Assembly (NCBI GenBank): GCA_020352215.1 | Contig: CP070675.1 | Span: 4,772,084 to 4,836,083 of the forward strand | Direction: 5' to 3' | Source of the DNA: Phycisphaerales bacterium | GTDB taxonomy: Bacteria; Planctomycetota; Phycisphaerae; Sedimentisphaerales; Anaerobacaceae | DNA length: 64,000 nucleotides | In this document: positions 24,750 through 33,185 of the stretch, piece by piece | Layout of the letters: every line of letters starts with the position of its first letter | Position numbering within the stretch: the stretch's first letter is position 1 | Made by a program: the position numbers and the translations under genes | The notes under the pieces: model-generated | Databases searched by the model: none | The model's input: only the letters and a program-made list of their open reading frames with translations | Told to the model about the DNA's origin: nothing

Positions 24750-25477
24750 CTATCGTGCCGCGAGGGGAATCAGCTGAGCATCCACGGTAACGTCAATCTG
24801 GCCCGAATTTTCATACCACTGTTCCCAATCTGCTATTGCCTGCTCCCTTTCTTGGGCACTTGCGCCAGTGTCGTAGCCAAAGTTCGGCATGGTTCAATAC
24901 AGGGTAACACTCTTCTGGAGATGCCACCCACTCGGGATATTCGTAATGCCTTTTATTGTCGATAGTTACATCGACCATATAATCTATGTAACGGCTCTTA
25001 CGAGTGTTACCCAAGCCCTGGCGAAACTGAACCATGCCCAAAGTTCTGACCCGTCACGATCCTCAGGCGATTGATCATCATCGCAAGACCTTGTTCGTTA
25101 GTCGGCCCCTCGTGGCATCTCTCTCGCATCCCATCAGCACGACGCAGTGGGTCATCGGCAAGGTCAAACAAGTCCGCTGCTTTGATGTTCCGCAAAGCAG
25201 CAATCACCTTCGCCAAAGCTTTGTTGATATCCTCTTCGGCCGCCTCCTCCATACCTTGCTTCGCATATGCCAAGCCACGCGCAAAATGGCAGTAGGAAGC
25301 GTCCCAGCTATGGATGCGAAACATGTCGATAACTTTGGAAGACCTCCAAACGGCTAGACTATGTTCTCCAACTTCGTAGTGGGCGCGACCCTTCCAGAAC
25401 CACGCCCAGTTGCGCCAAGGTTGGATTTTGACTGTCTTGGTGAAAATTGTGGAAATTTGCCAAAATATTGTTGACAA
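24750..25477 (-). pseudogene. TPR-like protein gene broken by two frameshifts
   Basis: Three successive frames on the minus strand each encode part of one protein. Piece 1 (25477 to about 25020) has a TPR-like helix pair (WKGRAHYEVGEHSLAVWRSS; FARGLAYAKQGMEEAAEEDI). Piece 2 (about 25040 to 24885) has YIDYMVDVTIDNKRHYEYPE and EWVASPEECYPV. Piece 3 (about 24885 to a TAG at 24750) has FGYDTGASAQEREQAIADWE and QWYENSGQIDVTV. The WEQWYEN ending is one I associate with repeat-domain proteins of this bacterial group. At least two single-base shifts are needed to join the pieces, and the 5' end is unclear. No function can be assigned. Confidence 0.55.
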
Positions 25478-25480
25478 ATA

Positions 25481-26114
25481 AGCGCCGCCGTCGTAGTATT
25501 AGTAGTGGATGAAGGTAGATAGGTTGGCAAGTTTATAATACTTCTATTTGCCATCATATATCGTTGTCATTTCATACCTCTGACCTACCTGCCAAACAGA
25601 GAAGTTCTTTTACAGATTGGCTCGCGCAGTTGAGCCGAGAGAAGGTTGCTCTTAGGAGAACGTACGCCGACAGAAAAACACCAAATAGGTAGGTCGGGAA
25701 ACTTATCATAGAATAGGTTGTCATTATAGTAAGTTTCCATTTCCTTTCCCAATTCTCAACCTACCTGCCTAAGTAGCGACTCGTATCGCGGTTGGCATTC
25801 GCTTTGGCCCAATTGCCGGCTTACACTTTGCGGGAGGCAAACGCGCAGAGCCTTTTGATAAAAACCGTTATCGGTTTTGCGGTTCTGTTTGAACCGGCCG
25901 TTCTCAGGCAAAGTTACTTAACCAAGGAGATTTGCGGAAAGAACAGTGCCAGATGAGTATGAGTTGTTCGTTGGCAAGGACAGGCGAGTTGCGGGCCGGA
26001 CGCATCGGAGCGAATTTGGCCGGCATCAATTGATTGCATTCATTCGAACATAACTGAATTGTGCTTGAGAACGGCTGAGCCCGCAAATCTCCAACAAACG
26101 AAAGGAGACAGAAA
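25481..26114. other. intergenic stretch with tandem palindromes
   Basis: No convincing gene. It contains the two imperfect palindromes described separately (25511-25593 and 25684-25770), a small hairpin AAAACCG-TTAT-CGGTTTT near 25860, and the upstream region of the pseudopilin gene. A minus-strand frame antisense to the pseudopilin start has no family-like sequence. Confidence 0.5.
25511..25770. repeat. two related palindromic elements, about 85 nt each
   Basis: Copy A spans 25511-25593 and copy B 25684-25770. Both begin with an AGGTAG/TAGGT-type motif, contain GTTGTCATT, and end with ACCTACCTGCC or GACCTACCTGCC, so the ends are inverted (TAGGTAGGT...ACCTACCTG). Copy B also has an inner inverted repeat GGAAACTTA (25697-25705) / TAAGTTTCC (25730-25738). 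They are AT-rich relative to their surroundings. They could be binding sites, a small mobile (MITE-like) element or RNA hairpins. Confidence 0.5.
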
Positions 26115-27014
26115 ATGGAACGGAAAGGTTTCACGCTGGTCGAGCTGTTGGTCGTGATTGCGATCATAGCTCTGTTGATGGGCATACTTATGCCCGCATT
26201 GGCGAGGGTAAGGCAAATCGCCTTCCGGATGGTTTGCGGGACGAACCTATCCGGCATTGGCAAGGCGATGCTTATCTACGCCAACGACTATGAGGATGAG
26301 CTCCCGCGTGCGGGCTTTACCAACTCTGTCTGGGGTGCGCCGATTGCAGCGTGGGATGCGCCGGACCGGGCTACCGCCTTCGCAGACGGCAAAGCCACGA
26401 TTACGTCCAGCTTCTATCTGCTGGTGAAGTACGCTGAGGTGACGCCCAAGTCATTTGTGTGCAAGAGCGATGCCGGCACGACCGAGTTCAAACTCAGTGA
26501 CTACCCATTGCGCAACAGTCTGTGCCAAGAGCTCATTGACGCATGGGACTTTGGGGGCGAGGGCAGGAGCGGTGAGCCGCCGACAACCCATTGCAGCTAC
26601 AGTTACCATAACCCGTATGGTTTGTACGCTCTGACGACGTCGAGCGAGCCGGGTATGGCCGTGGCGGCAGACCGAAATCCGTGGCTAAACTCGCCCGCGG
26701 CAACTGCTCCGACAGACATGTCGGGCTTTGTGCCTGACCTGCCGCCAACCTTCAACGGCACATCCGAGCAGGCCAAGCGAGGAAACGCCATAGCCCACCA
26801 GAATGACGGCCAGAACGTGCTGTTCCTGGACAGCCACGTGACATTCGAGAAACGCGCGTTCTGTGGCATTGAGGATGACAACGTCTACACTTATGTGATG
26901 GCCGGTGCGACCACAGGTTCTCCGCTGGGCGAGATGCCCTATATGGGCGCCGTGCCAGGTTGCAGGAAAGACTCATATCTGGTACACGACGGAGAAGGAG
27001 AACGCAGAAGATGA
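26115..27014 (+). CDS. type II secretion pseudopilin-like protein (H-X9-DG group)
   Basis: 299 residues. The N-terminus is a textbook type IV prepilin signal: MERKG-FTLVELLVVIAIIALLMGI, cleaved before Phe with Glu at +5. The mature part resembles planctomycete DUF1559-type pseudopilins, with CGTNLSGIGKAMLIYANDYE, conserved cysteines, and near the C-terminus the HQNDGQNVLFLDSHV segment that gives the group its H-X9-DG name. Such genes are strongly multiplied in Planctomycetota; many are thought to be exported surface proteins rather than true pilins. AAAGGAG lies 8 nt before the ATG and a terminator follows at 27085, so this is a single-gene unit. Confidence 0.85.
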   Translation: MERKGFTLVELLVVIAIIALLMGILMPALARVRQIAFRMVCGTNLSGIGKAMLIYANDYEDELPRAGFTNSVWGAPIAAWDAPDRATAFADGKATITSSFYLLVKYAEVTPKSFVCKSDAGTTEFKLSDYPLRNSLCQELIDAWDFGGEGRSGEPPTTHCSYSYHNPYGLYALTTSSEPGMAVAADRNPWLNSPAATAPTDMSGFVPDLPPTFNGTSEQAKRGNAIAHQNDGQNVLFLDSHVTFEKRAFCGIEDDNVYTYVMAGATTGSPLGEMPYMGAVPGCRKDSYLVHDGEGERRR

Positions 27015-27084
27015 GTGGGGCAGAAGAAGTAGGGCCGTGCTAATAGGCCAGTAACAGCGACTGTCCTTGCCTTAGGTGCTTTTC

Positions 27085-27124
27085 AGCGGCCTTGTGTTGG
27101 ACAGACACAGGGCCGCTTTCTCAT
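27085..27124 (+). terminator. rho-independent terminator after the pseudopilin gene
   Basis: Stem AGCGGCCTTGTGT / ACACAGGGCCGCT with one G-U wobble, loop TGGACAG, followed by TTTCTCATT. Confidence 0.7.
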
Positions 27125-27173
27125 TCGTGGCCGGCGATCTGACGGGATCCCCCGAATTGTATTTGGCCACAAT

Positions 27174-27202
27174 TTGTCATCGCTGACTATTTATGTTAGA
27201 GT
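27174..27202 (+). promoter_or_regulatory. candidate promoter of the aconitase gene
   Basis: TTGTCA (27174-27179), a 17-nt spacer and TAGAGT (27197-27202) with an upstream TGT (extended -10). Predicted start of transcription near 27209, about 25 nt before the TTG start codon. Confidence 0.5.
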
Positions 27203-27233
27203 GTGCTTCTTTGATTTACAGGAAGTGCACGAA

Positions 27234-29213
27234 TTGGGACAAACGCTTATCTACAAAATACTATCTGAGCACGTCGTCGACGGCAAACTCGAAGCTGGCC
27301 AGCAGATCGGCATTCGAATCGACCAGACTCTGACGCAGGATGCTACCGGCACGACTGCGTTTTTGCTGTACGAGTCGATGGGCGCGGCCCGAGTCAAGAC
27401 GGACCTGTCGGTCAGCTATGTGGACCACAATACGGCAGGATTTGGGCCCGAGAACCACAATGACCATTTGTACCTCCAGACGGTGGCTGCAAAATGCGGG
27501 GTCCACCACTCTCGGGCGGGCAACGGGATTTGTCATCAGGTCCACCTCGAGCGGTTTGGCAAGCCAGGGGCGACGCTGTTGGGCAGTGATTCACATACAC
27601 CGACCGCGGGCGGGATTGGCACGCTGGCCATCGGGGCCGGCGGGCTGGACGTGGCGGTGGCAATGGCCGGCGGGCCTTTCTACCTGAGATGTCCGAAGGT
27701 CCTGGGGGTGAGGCTCGTTGGTGTACTCCGGGATTGGGTGGCTGCGAAAGACGTCATTCTCAAGCTGCTTAGCATACTTTCGACAAAGGGCAACGTTGGC
27801 TGGGCGGTGGAGTACTTCGGCGACGGGGCCGGTACGCTCTCGGTGCCGCAACGAGCCACAATAACTAACATGGGAGCTGAGTTAGGCGTGACAACGAGTA
27901 TCTTTAGCAGCGACCAGCAGACCAGAGGATTCCTGGCGGCCCAGAAACGGGAGCAAGACTACCGGGAGCTTTCGGCCGATCCGGATGCCGAGTACGACCG
28001 AGTAATTGAGATCAACCTGGCCGAGCTGGAACCGATGGCGGCTTGTCCGTCCTCCCCGGACAATGTCAGGCCAATCAGTGAGATTGCCGGCACCAAGGCA
28101 GGCCAGGTAGTGATCGGTAGTTGCACGAATTCGAGCTTCGCCGATTTGATGATGGTGGCACGGGTACTCGCGGGCAGGAAGATAGAGGAGATGGTTGAGT
28201 TTGCGATAGCGCCCGGCAGTAGAGAGGTTCTGAATATGTTGGCTGAGAACGGCGCTTTGTCGGATGTGATTTCAGCGGGTGCACGGATTTTGGAATCGGG
28301 CTGCGGCCCGTGTATCGGCCAGGGCTTCTCTCCGGCCGATGGGGTCGTGAGCTTGCGGACGTTCAACAGGAACTTCGCGGGACGTAGCGGAACAAAGGGT
28401 GATCAGGTCTACCTGGTCAGTCCCGAGACTGCGGTTGCCTCGGCCTTGATCGGGCGGATTACCGACCCCCGCGACCTGCCGAAACTGTTGGGCATAGAGT
28501 ATCCAAGAACTGAACTGCCCAATGAGTTCATTATCAATGACAATATGATAGAGCAGCCGTTGAGTGTGCAGCAGGCAGCCAAGGTCGAAGTGTTGCACGG
28601 GCCCACGATCGTCGTTCCCGATGCGCCGCCGCCGCTGCCGAAGCGGCTAACCGGTAAGGTTCTTCTAAAGTGCGGCGATAAGATTACCACCGACCACATT
28701 ATGCCGGCCGGGACCTTCCTGAAATTGCGGTCGAATGTGCCCGAGTACGCGAAGGTGGTCTTTAACTGTTTCAATAAACAAGGTGAGCCAACGTTTGCCG
28801 AGCGTGCGCTCAAGCTGAAGGAAAAGGCAGTAGCGGGCATTATCGTGGCGGGCGAGAGCTATGGCCAGGGCTCTTCACGAGAGCACGCGGCACTCTGTCC
28901 AATGTACCTGGGTGTGCGGGCTGTCATCGCAAAGAGTATCGAGCGAATCCACAAAGCAAACCTGGTCAACTTCTGCATCGTGCCGATTGAGTTTGCCGAC
29001 CCGGGTGCCTACGACAGCATTGAAGCTGAGGACGATCTGCTGGTCGACGGGCTGCTTGAGGCGATAGAGAACAGTGATGAAGTGAAGATTGCCAGGCTGG
29101 ATGGCTCAGTCGATTTTGTGGGTAAGCTTGACTTGTCGGCCAGAGACCGAGAGATCCTGCTGTCGGCAGGGCTTCTTAACTACACGCGCAGCAAGGCAGC
29201 AGCAAGTGAGTGA
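27234..29213 (+). CDS. aconitate hydratase
   Basis: 659 residues. It isomerises citrate and isocitrate in the TCA cycle using a [4Fe-4S] cluster. Cluster ligands are in IGSCTNSSFAD and GCGPCIGQG; active-site signatures SDSHTPTAGGIG, TTDHIMPAG and GQGSSREHAAL are intact. The order (N-terminal three domains plus C-terminal swivel domain) and the length of about 650 residues are those of the shorter bacterial/archaeal-type aconitase rather than the 890-residue AcnA. The start is set at TTG 27234 because AGGAAG lies 8 nt upstream and the family-like sequence GQTLIYKILSEHVV begins there. The next gene overlaps its end by 8 nt. Confidence 0.9.
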   Translation: MGQTLIYKILSEHVVDGKLEAGQQIGIRIDQTLTQDATGTTAFLLYESMGAARVKTDLSVSYVDHNTAGFGPENHNDHLYLQTVAAKCGVHHSRAGNGICHQVHLERFGKPGATLLGSDSHTPTAGGIGTLAIGAGGLDVAVAMAGGPFYLRCPKVLGVRLVGVLRDWVAAKDVILKLLSILSTKGNVGWAVEYFGDGAGTLSVPQRATITNMGAELGVTTSIFSSDQQTRGFLAAQKREQDYRELSADPDAEYDRVIEINLAELEPMAACPSSPDNVRPISEIAGTKAGQVVIGSCTNSSFADLMMVARVLAGRKIEEMVEFAIAPGSREVLNMLAENGALSDVISAGARILESGCGPCIGQGFSPADGVVSLRTFNRNFAGRSGTKGDQVYLVSPETAVASALIGRITDPRDLPKLLGIEYPRTELPNEFIINDNMIEQPLSVQQAAKVEVLHGPTIVVPDAPPPLPKRLTGKVLLKCGDKITTDHIMPAGTFLKLRSNVPEYAKVVFNCFNKQGEPTFAERALKLKEKAVAGIIVAGESYGQGSSREHAALCPMYLGVRAVIAKSIERIHKANLVNFCIVPIEFADPGAYDSIEAEDDLLVDGLLEAIENSDEVKIARLDGSVDFVGKLDLSARDREILLSAGLLNYTRSKAAASE

Positions 29214-29730
29214 TAAGATCGTGTCCATCTTCGGTACCGGCAAGGCCGGGCCGGGTGATCCGGCTTACGACGTGGCTGAAGAAGTAGGCAGATTACTGGC
29301 TCGGGCCGGTTATACAATCGCCAACGGGGGCTACGGCGGAACGATGCGGGCCGCGGCCAAAGGGGCAGCCGAGGTCGGAGGCGAGATTATCGGCGTCACG
29401 TGCTCAGCTTTTGCGGGCAGCAAGGCAAACGAGTATGTCACTCGTGAAATCGCTACTGGATCGTTGGATGAGAGGCTCGATACTCTGGTACAACTTGGGC
29501 GGGCGTATGTGGTCTTGCCCGGGGGGACGGGGACACTGCTGGAATTGGCAAAGGTGTGGGAGTTGAAGAATAAGGGCTTCCTCGAAGTCGACAGACCGAT
29601 TATACTTGTGGGCGAATTCTGGAAGCCGTTGGTGAATTTAATCGTTGGTGAGGACCCAGGCGGCAAACATTATGTTGACTTTGCCGCCGAGCCCGGCAGA
29701 GTTGTAGATCTCGTTGCGGGCTGTTCGTAG
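29206..29730 (+). CDS. LOG-family protein (nucleotide phosphoribohydrolase-like)
   Basis: 174 residues. The Rossmann-like fold of the LOG (lysine decarboxylase-like) family is shown by VSIFGTGKAGPGDPAY, a glycine-rich NGGYGGTMRAAAKGA, and the PGGTGTLLELAKVWE motif (PGGxGTxxE) that carries the catalytic residues. Family members cleave cytokinin-type or other nucleoside 5'-monophosphates. The GTG start at 29206 overlaps the aconitase stop by 8 nt, so translation is probably coupled; the frame is open further upstream but is only the shadow of aconitase there. A metabolic link to aconitase is not known to me. Confidence 0.8.
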   Translation: MSDKIVSIFGTGKAGPGDPAYDVAEEVGRLLARAGYTIANGGYGGTMRAAAKGAAEVGGEIIGVTCSAFAGSKANEYVTREIATGSLDERLDTLVQLGRAYVVLPGGTGTLLELAKVWELKNKGFLEVDRPIILVGEFWKPLVNLIVGEDPGGKHYVDFAAEPGRVVDLVAGCS

Positions 29731-29745
29731 CTTGTGATTGTTCGC

Positions 29746-30576
29746 ATGGGCAGAGAACTTATATACGCGGTTCTGGGACTGGCATTGAGCATTACTGCGA
29801 GGCAGGCAGGACTTGGCGCGAGCAAGACCGACCGGGGGCTGCTTCGTGAGGGCTTTCTGTTCAAGGGTGTCGACGGCAAGATGAGCCGGGGTGATAGTAG
29901 CGACGAATGGTTCTTCGAGCCCGGCTCTGACATTAGCGTTGATGGAGATCCTGTCAAAGCAGGGACGCGACTTAGACTGCTCCCTTCGGCGGCGTTGGAG
30001 ACGATGGTCCCTGACGCCAATAACCAGCCTGCGGCGGACTTGAAACTCTGGGCCAAAGTGACAAGGTACAAGGGCGAAAACTTTGTTCTGCCTGTTTACT
30101 TTCTACCGCTCAGCAAGGTCGAGGAGTCTGCACCTTCGAGACCTGACGGTGGGGTTGAGCACTCGACTTCGCAGGAATCGCAGCAGAGACCGGACCCAAC
30201 CGCCCTCAAGCCTGGCGCCGAGCTGGGCATACCGCAGGAGGTCATGGACAAGCTCAAGAAAAGAAAGACCATCCGCCGGCAGCCGGCTGCGCAATCCGCT
30301 ACGAAGCCGGACACTATTATCGTAGATAGGGTGGGCTTTATCCGCCATATGGGACCGCAGGCATTTTTTGCTCTTGATGCCATCGGCCGAAACGTTCAGC
30401 ACACGTCGTTTGGGCTGCTGCCTTGCCGGACGTTGGAGTTGGCCCAAAGGCAGCTGGTTGCCCAGCCGGATCCGATCCGGTTCAGGGTGGCAGGAATCGT
30501 GACCGAATACAAAGGAAAGAAGTTGTTGCTGCTGCAGAAGGCAACGCGAGTCTACAGCCACGGGAACTTCGATTGA
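29746..30576 (+). CDS. exported protein of unknown function
   Basis: 276 residues from the ATG at 29746 (a GTG at 29734 is an alternative). An N-terminal hydrophobic stretch (LIYAVLGLALSITARQAGLG) looks like a signal peptide. The first domain is beta-rich (WFFEPGSDISVDGDPVKAGT; LKLWAKVTRYKGENFVLPVY). A Pro/Ser/Gln-rich linker with a KLKKRKTIRRQP patch follows, and a second domain (RFRVAGIVTEYKGKKLLLLQ) repeats the T-x-YKG-x-x motif of the first. The two YKG strands suggest a duplicated domain. It precedes hisD by 15 nt but is not a histidine gene. Confidence 0.6.
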   Translation: MGRELIYAVLGLALSITARQAGLGASKTDRGLLREGFLFKGVDGKMSRGDSSDEWFFEPGSDISVDGDPVKAGTRLRLLPSAALETMVPDANNQPAADLKLWAKVTRYKGENFVLPVYFLPLSKVEESAPSRPDGGVEHSTSQESQQRPDPTALKPGAELGIPQEVMDKLKKRKTIRRQPAAQSATKPDTIIVDRVGFIRHMGPQAFFALDAIGRNVQHTSFGLLPCRTLELAQRQLVAQPDPIRFRVAGIVTEYKGKKLLLLQKATRVYSHGNFD

Positions 30577-30591
30577 TGGCGGAACAAGTAC

Positions 30592-31917
30592 ATGGCCCCC
30601 AAATTTGAACAAATCCTTATTCTATCATCACAGAGTGACTTCGAGGAGAAGATCGCAAGACTGCGCTCTGAGATGTTGTTGGCAGCAAGGTCCGCCGGCT
30701 ACGGCAGCGAGCAGGGTAAGGTCGTCGTCGACATTCTTCACGATGTGGCCGAGCGCGGCGACGAGGCGGTGGCTGAATACACTGAGAAGTTCGACTCAGT
30801 TAGACTAACACCGGAGCAGTTTGGTTTAAGCCGCGCGGAACTAAAGGCCGCTCACGAGGCAACTGACACGGCGGTTCTGGATTCACTCCGCAAGGCCATC
30901 CGCAACGTCAGGGAATATCAGAGAAAGATATTCATTGGCAATCGCTCGGATTTCTCAGAGGGCACCGGGATAAGATACACACCGTTGCGACGCGTGGGCG
31001 TTTGTGTTCCTGGTGCGGCTGCGCCGTTGCCCTCCACGGTGATAATGACGGTAGTTCCAGCGCAGGTGGCCGGCGTCAAGGAGATCGCGGTGGTATCACC
31101 GCCCAGGCACAAAGGCAGTATTCATCCGGTAATTCTCGCAGTCTGTCACGAACTCGGAGTCGATGAAGTCTATCGCATAGGCGGTGTTCAAGCAGTCGCA
31201 GCTCTGGCCTCGGAAGAGGGCAACATACCGAAGGTCGATATGATCGTTGGTCCGGGCAACAAATGGGTGCAGTCGGCCAAGAAGAACGTGTCCGGTGACT
31301 ATGTAGGAATCGACTGCATTGCCGGGCCAAGCGAAGCGCTAATAGTCGCCAACGAACAAGCCAATCCGGCCTGGGTAGCTGCGGACATGCTTGGCCAGGC
31401 CGAGCACGGACCTGACAGTAGCGCAATCGTTGTGACAGACTCGGAGCAAACGGCCAAGGCGGTTCTTGAAGAGCTAAAAAAGCAGGTTGGGCAGCTACCA
31501 AGAGCTGAGGATGCAAAGGCGTCTCTACTATCGTACAGCCGAATCATCGTTGTCGATGACATGGACATGGCAATCCAAATCGCTGACGATTTTGCTGCAG
31601 AGCACCTGGAGGTGCAGTGCGGGGACGAGAGCAGAGAAATCGCAAATGGAATAAGTAACGCCGGGGCGATTTTCGTCGGCCCGTACACGCCGGTGGCCGT
31701 GGGGGACTACTGGGCCGGGCCCAGCCACACACTACCCACAGGAACAAGGGCGAAGTTCTCGAGCGCGCTGACCAGCAACGATTTCGTGAAGTCGATAAGT
31801 GTTGTCGAATACGATAAGGAGAGACTGGCGGCGAGCGCCGATGACATTGTTCGGCTCGCCGAGGTTGAAGGGCTCGACGCTCATGCCAGGAGCGTCAAGA
31901 TTCGCCTGGACACGTAG
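30592..31917 (+). CDS. hisD: histidinol dehydrogenase
   Basis: 441 residues, the normal length. It catalyses the last two steps of histidine synthesis, oxidising L-histidinol to L-histidine with NAD and zinc. Typical stretches are VGVCVPGAAAPLPSTVIMT, AVAALASEEGNIPKVDMIVG, PGNKWVQSAKK, GIDCIAGPSEALIVA, and ADMLGQAEHGPDSSAIVVT holding the catalytic and zinc-binding Glu/His positions. No other his gene lies nearby, so the pathway is dispersed in this genome. It follows the exported-protein gene by 15 nt and is convergent with the membrane-protein cluster on the minus strand. Confidence 0.95.
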   Translation: MAPKFEQILILSSQSDFEEKIARLRSEMLLAARSAGYGSEQGKVVVDILHDVAERGDEAVAEYTEKFDSVRLTPEQFGLSRAELKAAHEATDTAVLDSLRKAIRNVREYQRKIFIGNRSDFSEGTGIRYTPLRRVGVCVPGAAAPLPSTVIMTVVPAQVAGVKEIAVVSPPRHKGSIHPVILAVCHELGVDEVYRIGGVQAVAALASEEGNIPKVDMIVGPGNKWVQSAKKNVSGDYVGIDCIAGPSEALIVANEQANPAWVAADMLGQAEHGPDSSAIVVTDSEQTAKAVLEELKKQVGQLPRAEDAKASLLSYSRIIVVDDMDMAIQIADDFAAEHLEVQCGDESREIANGISNAGAIFVGPYTPVAVGDYWAGPSHTLPTGTRAKFSSALTSNDFVKSISVVEYDKERLAASADDIVRLAEVEGLDAHARSVKIRLDT

Positions 31918-31932
31918 CCCGGGCCATCCTTG

Positions 31933-32967
31933 TCATAAATCCCAATTGAGTTTCTCCTCATATCGCCAGTAGAAACGGCCCAGCAGATGGGCGGCTACCA
32001 ACGTCACGTGGATGCAAACAAGAAAGAGAGGAAAAGCGAGCCACGGGTGGCCCGTTGCCACATGTGCAACCTTGATGACCAGATAACCAATTGCCAAGAG
32101 CAGGCAGACGAACGCGCAGTACGGTAAGAAAGTACTCACCACCGACCTGATCAGCAGAATCGGGTTGAGGCCCCACAGCGACTCAAATATCACGACGGCC
32201 AGTAAGCCCATCGGGAAGAACAAGGCACCGTAGGCTGTGAGTGTCCAGAATATCCAGTCAATGCTTCGACTGTGCCGGTAGTACAAGGTCATGGGCAAGA
32301 AAAAGAAGAAAAGGCAACCAAATGTCATCAGAGCGCTTAGAAGTATGTCCCAAAGGCCCGGAGCCTGGGCAAGTGTCTCGGGCGCTCTCAGCCCGCCGGT
32401 GGCGCTGTCGCGGATACACTCACAGATGTACCAATAAAGGTACGTATACAGCACCACCTTCAGGACGAAACCCAAGACACCAAAGGCCAGGACGAAGATG
32501 ATAAGAGCGGGAAATGACAAGGCGCCTATGCGCAGCAATTCCCCGGCGACTTCGATCAGAAGTGGGATTCCGACGATCACTCCAATTGTCACTAAGCCCG
32601 GCTTGCTTATCGGGTAGAGCAGCACATCGATCGGCCAGGGGAATTTCCGCTCGGGCGGGCCCTCTATCTCGGCTGTCACTGTTTGAGCTTCCCCCTGTTC
32701 ATTATCTTCCGAGGACTCGACCGCACCGGGCGGCTCATCTTCGGCCGGATGTATCTTGGGCACGTCCAACAGTGTCAGGTGGTCAGGAAGGTGCTCGGAG
32801 TCAACCGGAGCCTTTACGGGATCGCTTCGCCCTTCATCTGGTCTTACGGCGTGGGCCTTTGGGACAACAAGTATGGATTTGCATTTTGGGCACTTACCCT
32901 TTTTGCCCGCGCGGGTCTCAGGGACACTGAACCCCTTACCACATCTTCTGCATCTGAACCTGATCAT
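31933..32967 (-). CDS. zinc-ribbon multi-pass membrane protein, paralogue 3
   Basis: 344 residues from the ATG at 32967, where the zinc ribbon starts (MIRFRCRRCGKGFSVPE ... CPKCKSILVVP; Cys-x-x-Cys twice). The ribbon is followed by an acidic linker with LTLLDVPKIHP, then a membrane domain of about six helices opening with PERKFPWPIDVLLYPISKPG. Characteristic stretches are YWYICECIRDSATGGLRAPE, FFPMGLLAVVIFESLWGLNP and, at the end, FYWRYEEKLNWDL. It is clearly related to the two proteins encoded just upstream. The cytoplasmic ribbon with membrane domain suggests a membrane regulator or transporter accessory, but no function is known to me. Confidence 0.7.
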   Translation of the reverse strand: MIRFRCRRCGKGFSVPETRAGKKGKCPKCKSILVVPKAHAVRPDEGRSDPVKAPVDSEHLPDHLTLLDVPKIHPAEDEPPGAVESSEDNEQGEAQTVTAEIEGPPERKFPWPIDVLLYPISKPGLVTIGVIVGIPLLIEVAGELLRIGALSFPALIIFVLAFGVLGFVLKVVLYTYLYWYICECIRDSATGGLRAPETLAQAPGLWDILLSALMTFGCLFFFFLPMTLYYRHSRSIDWIFWTLTAYGALFFPMGLLAVVIFESLWGLNPILLIRSVVSTFLPYCAFVCLLLAIGYLVIKVAHVATGHPWLAFPLFLVCIHVTLVAAHLLGRFYWRYEEKLNWDL

Positions 32968-33185
32968 CGACTCCCCAGCATAGCCCAAAACCCGGTGTTT
33001 GTCATCCGTGCTCGGTGACCGACGCGCTTGGAGGGCCACGTCGCTTCATTAGGAAAGACGCCGGGATCGCTATTTTCTTCAAACAAAAAGGCCAGGCAAA
33101 CACATTTCCTGATAAGGATGCCATTCGGAACATTGTGAGACAGAGATGAGCACCTATGAAGCACAAACGTTACACAACCCACCGG

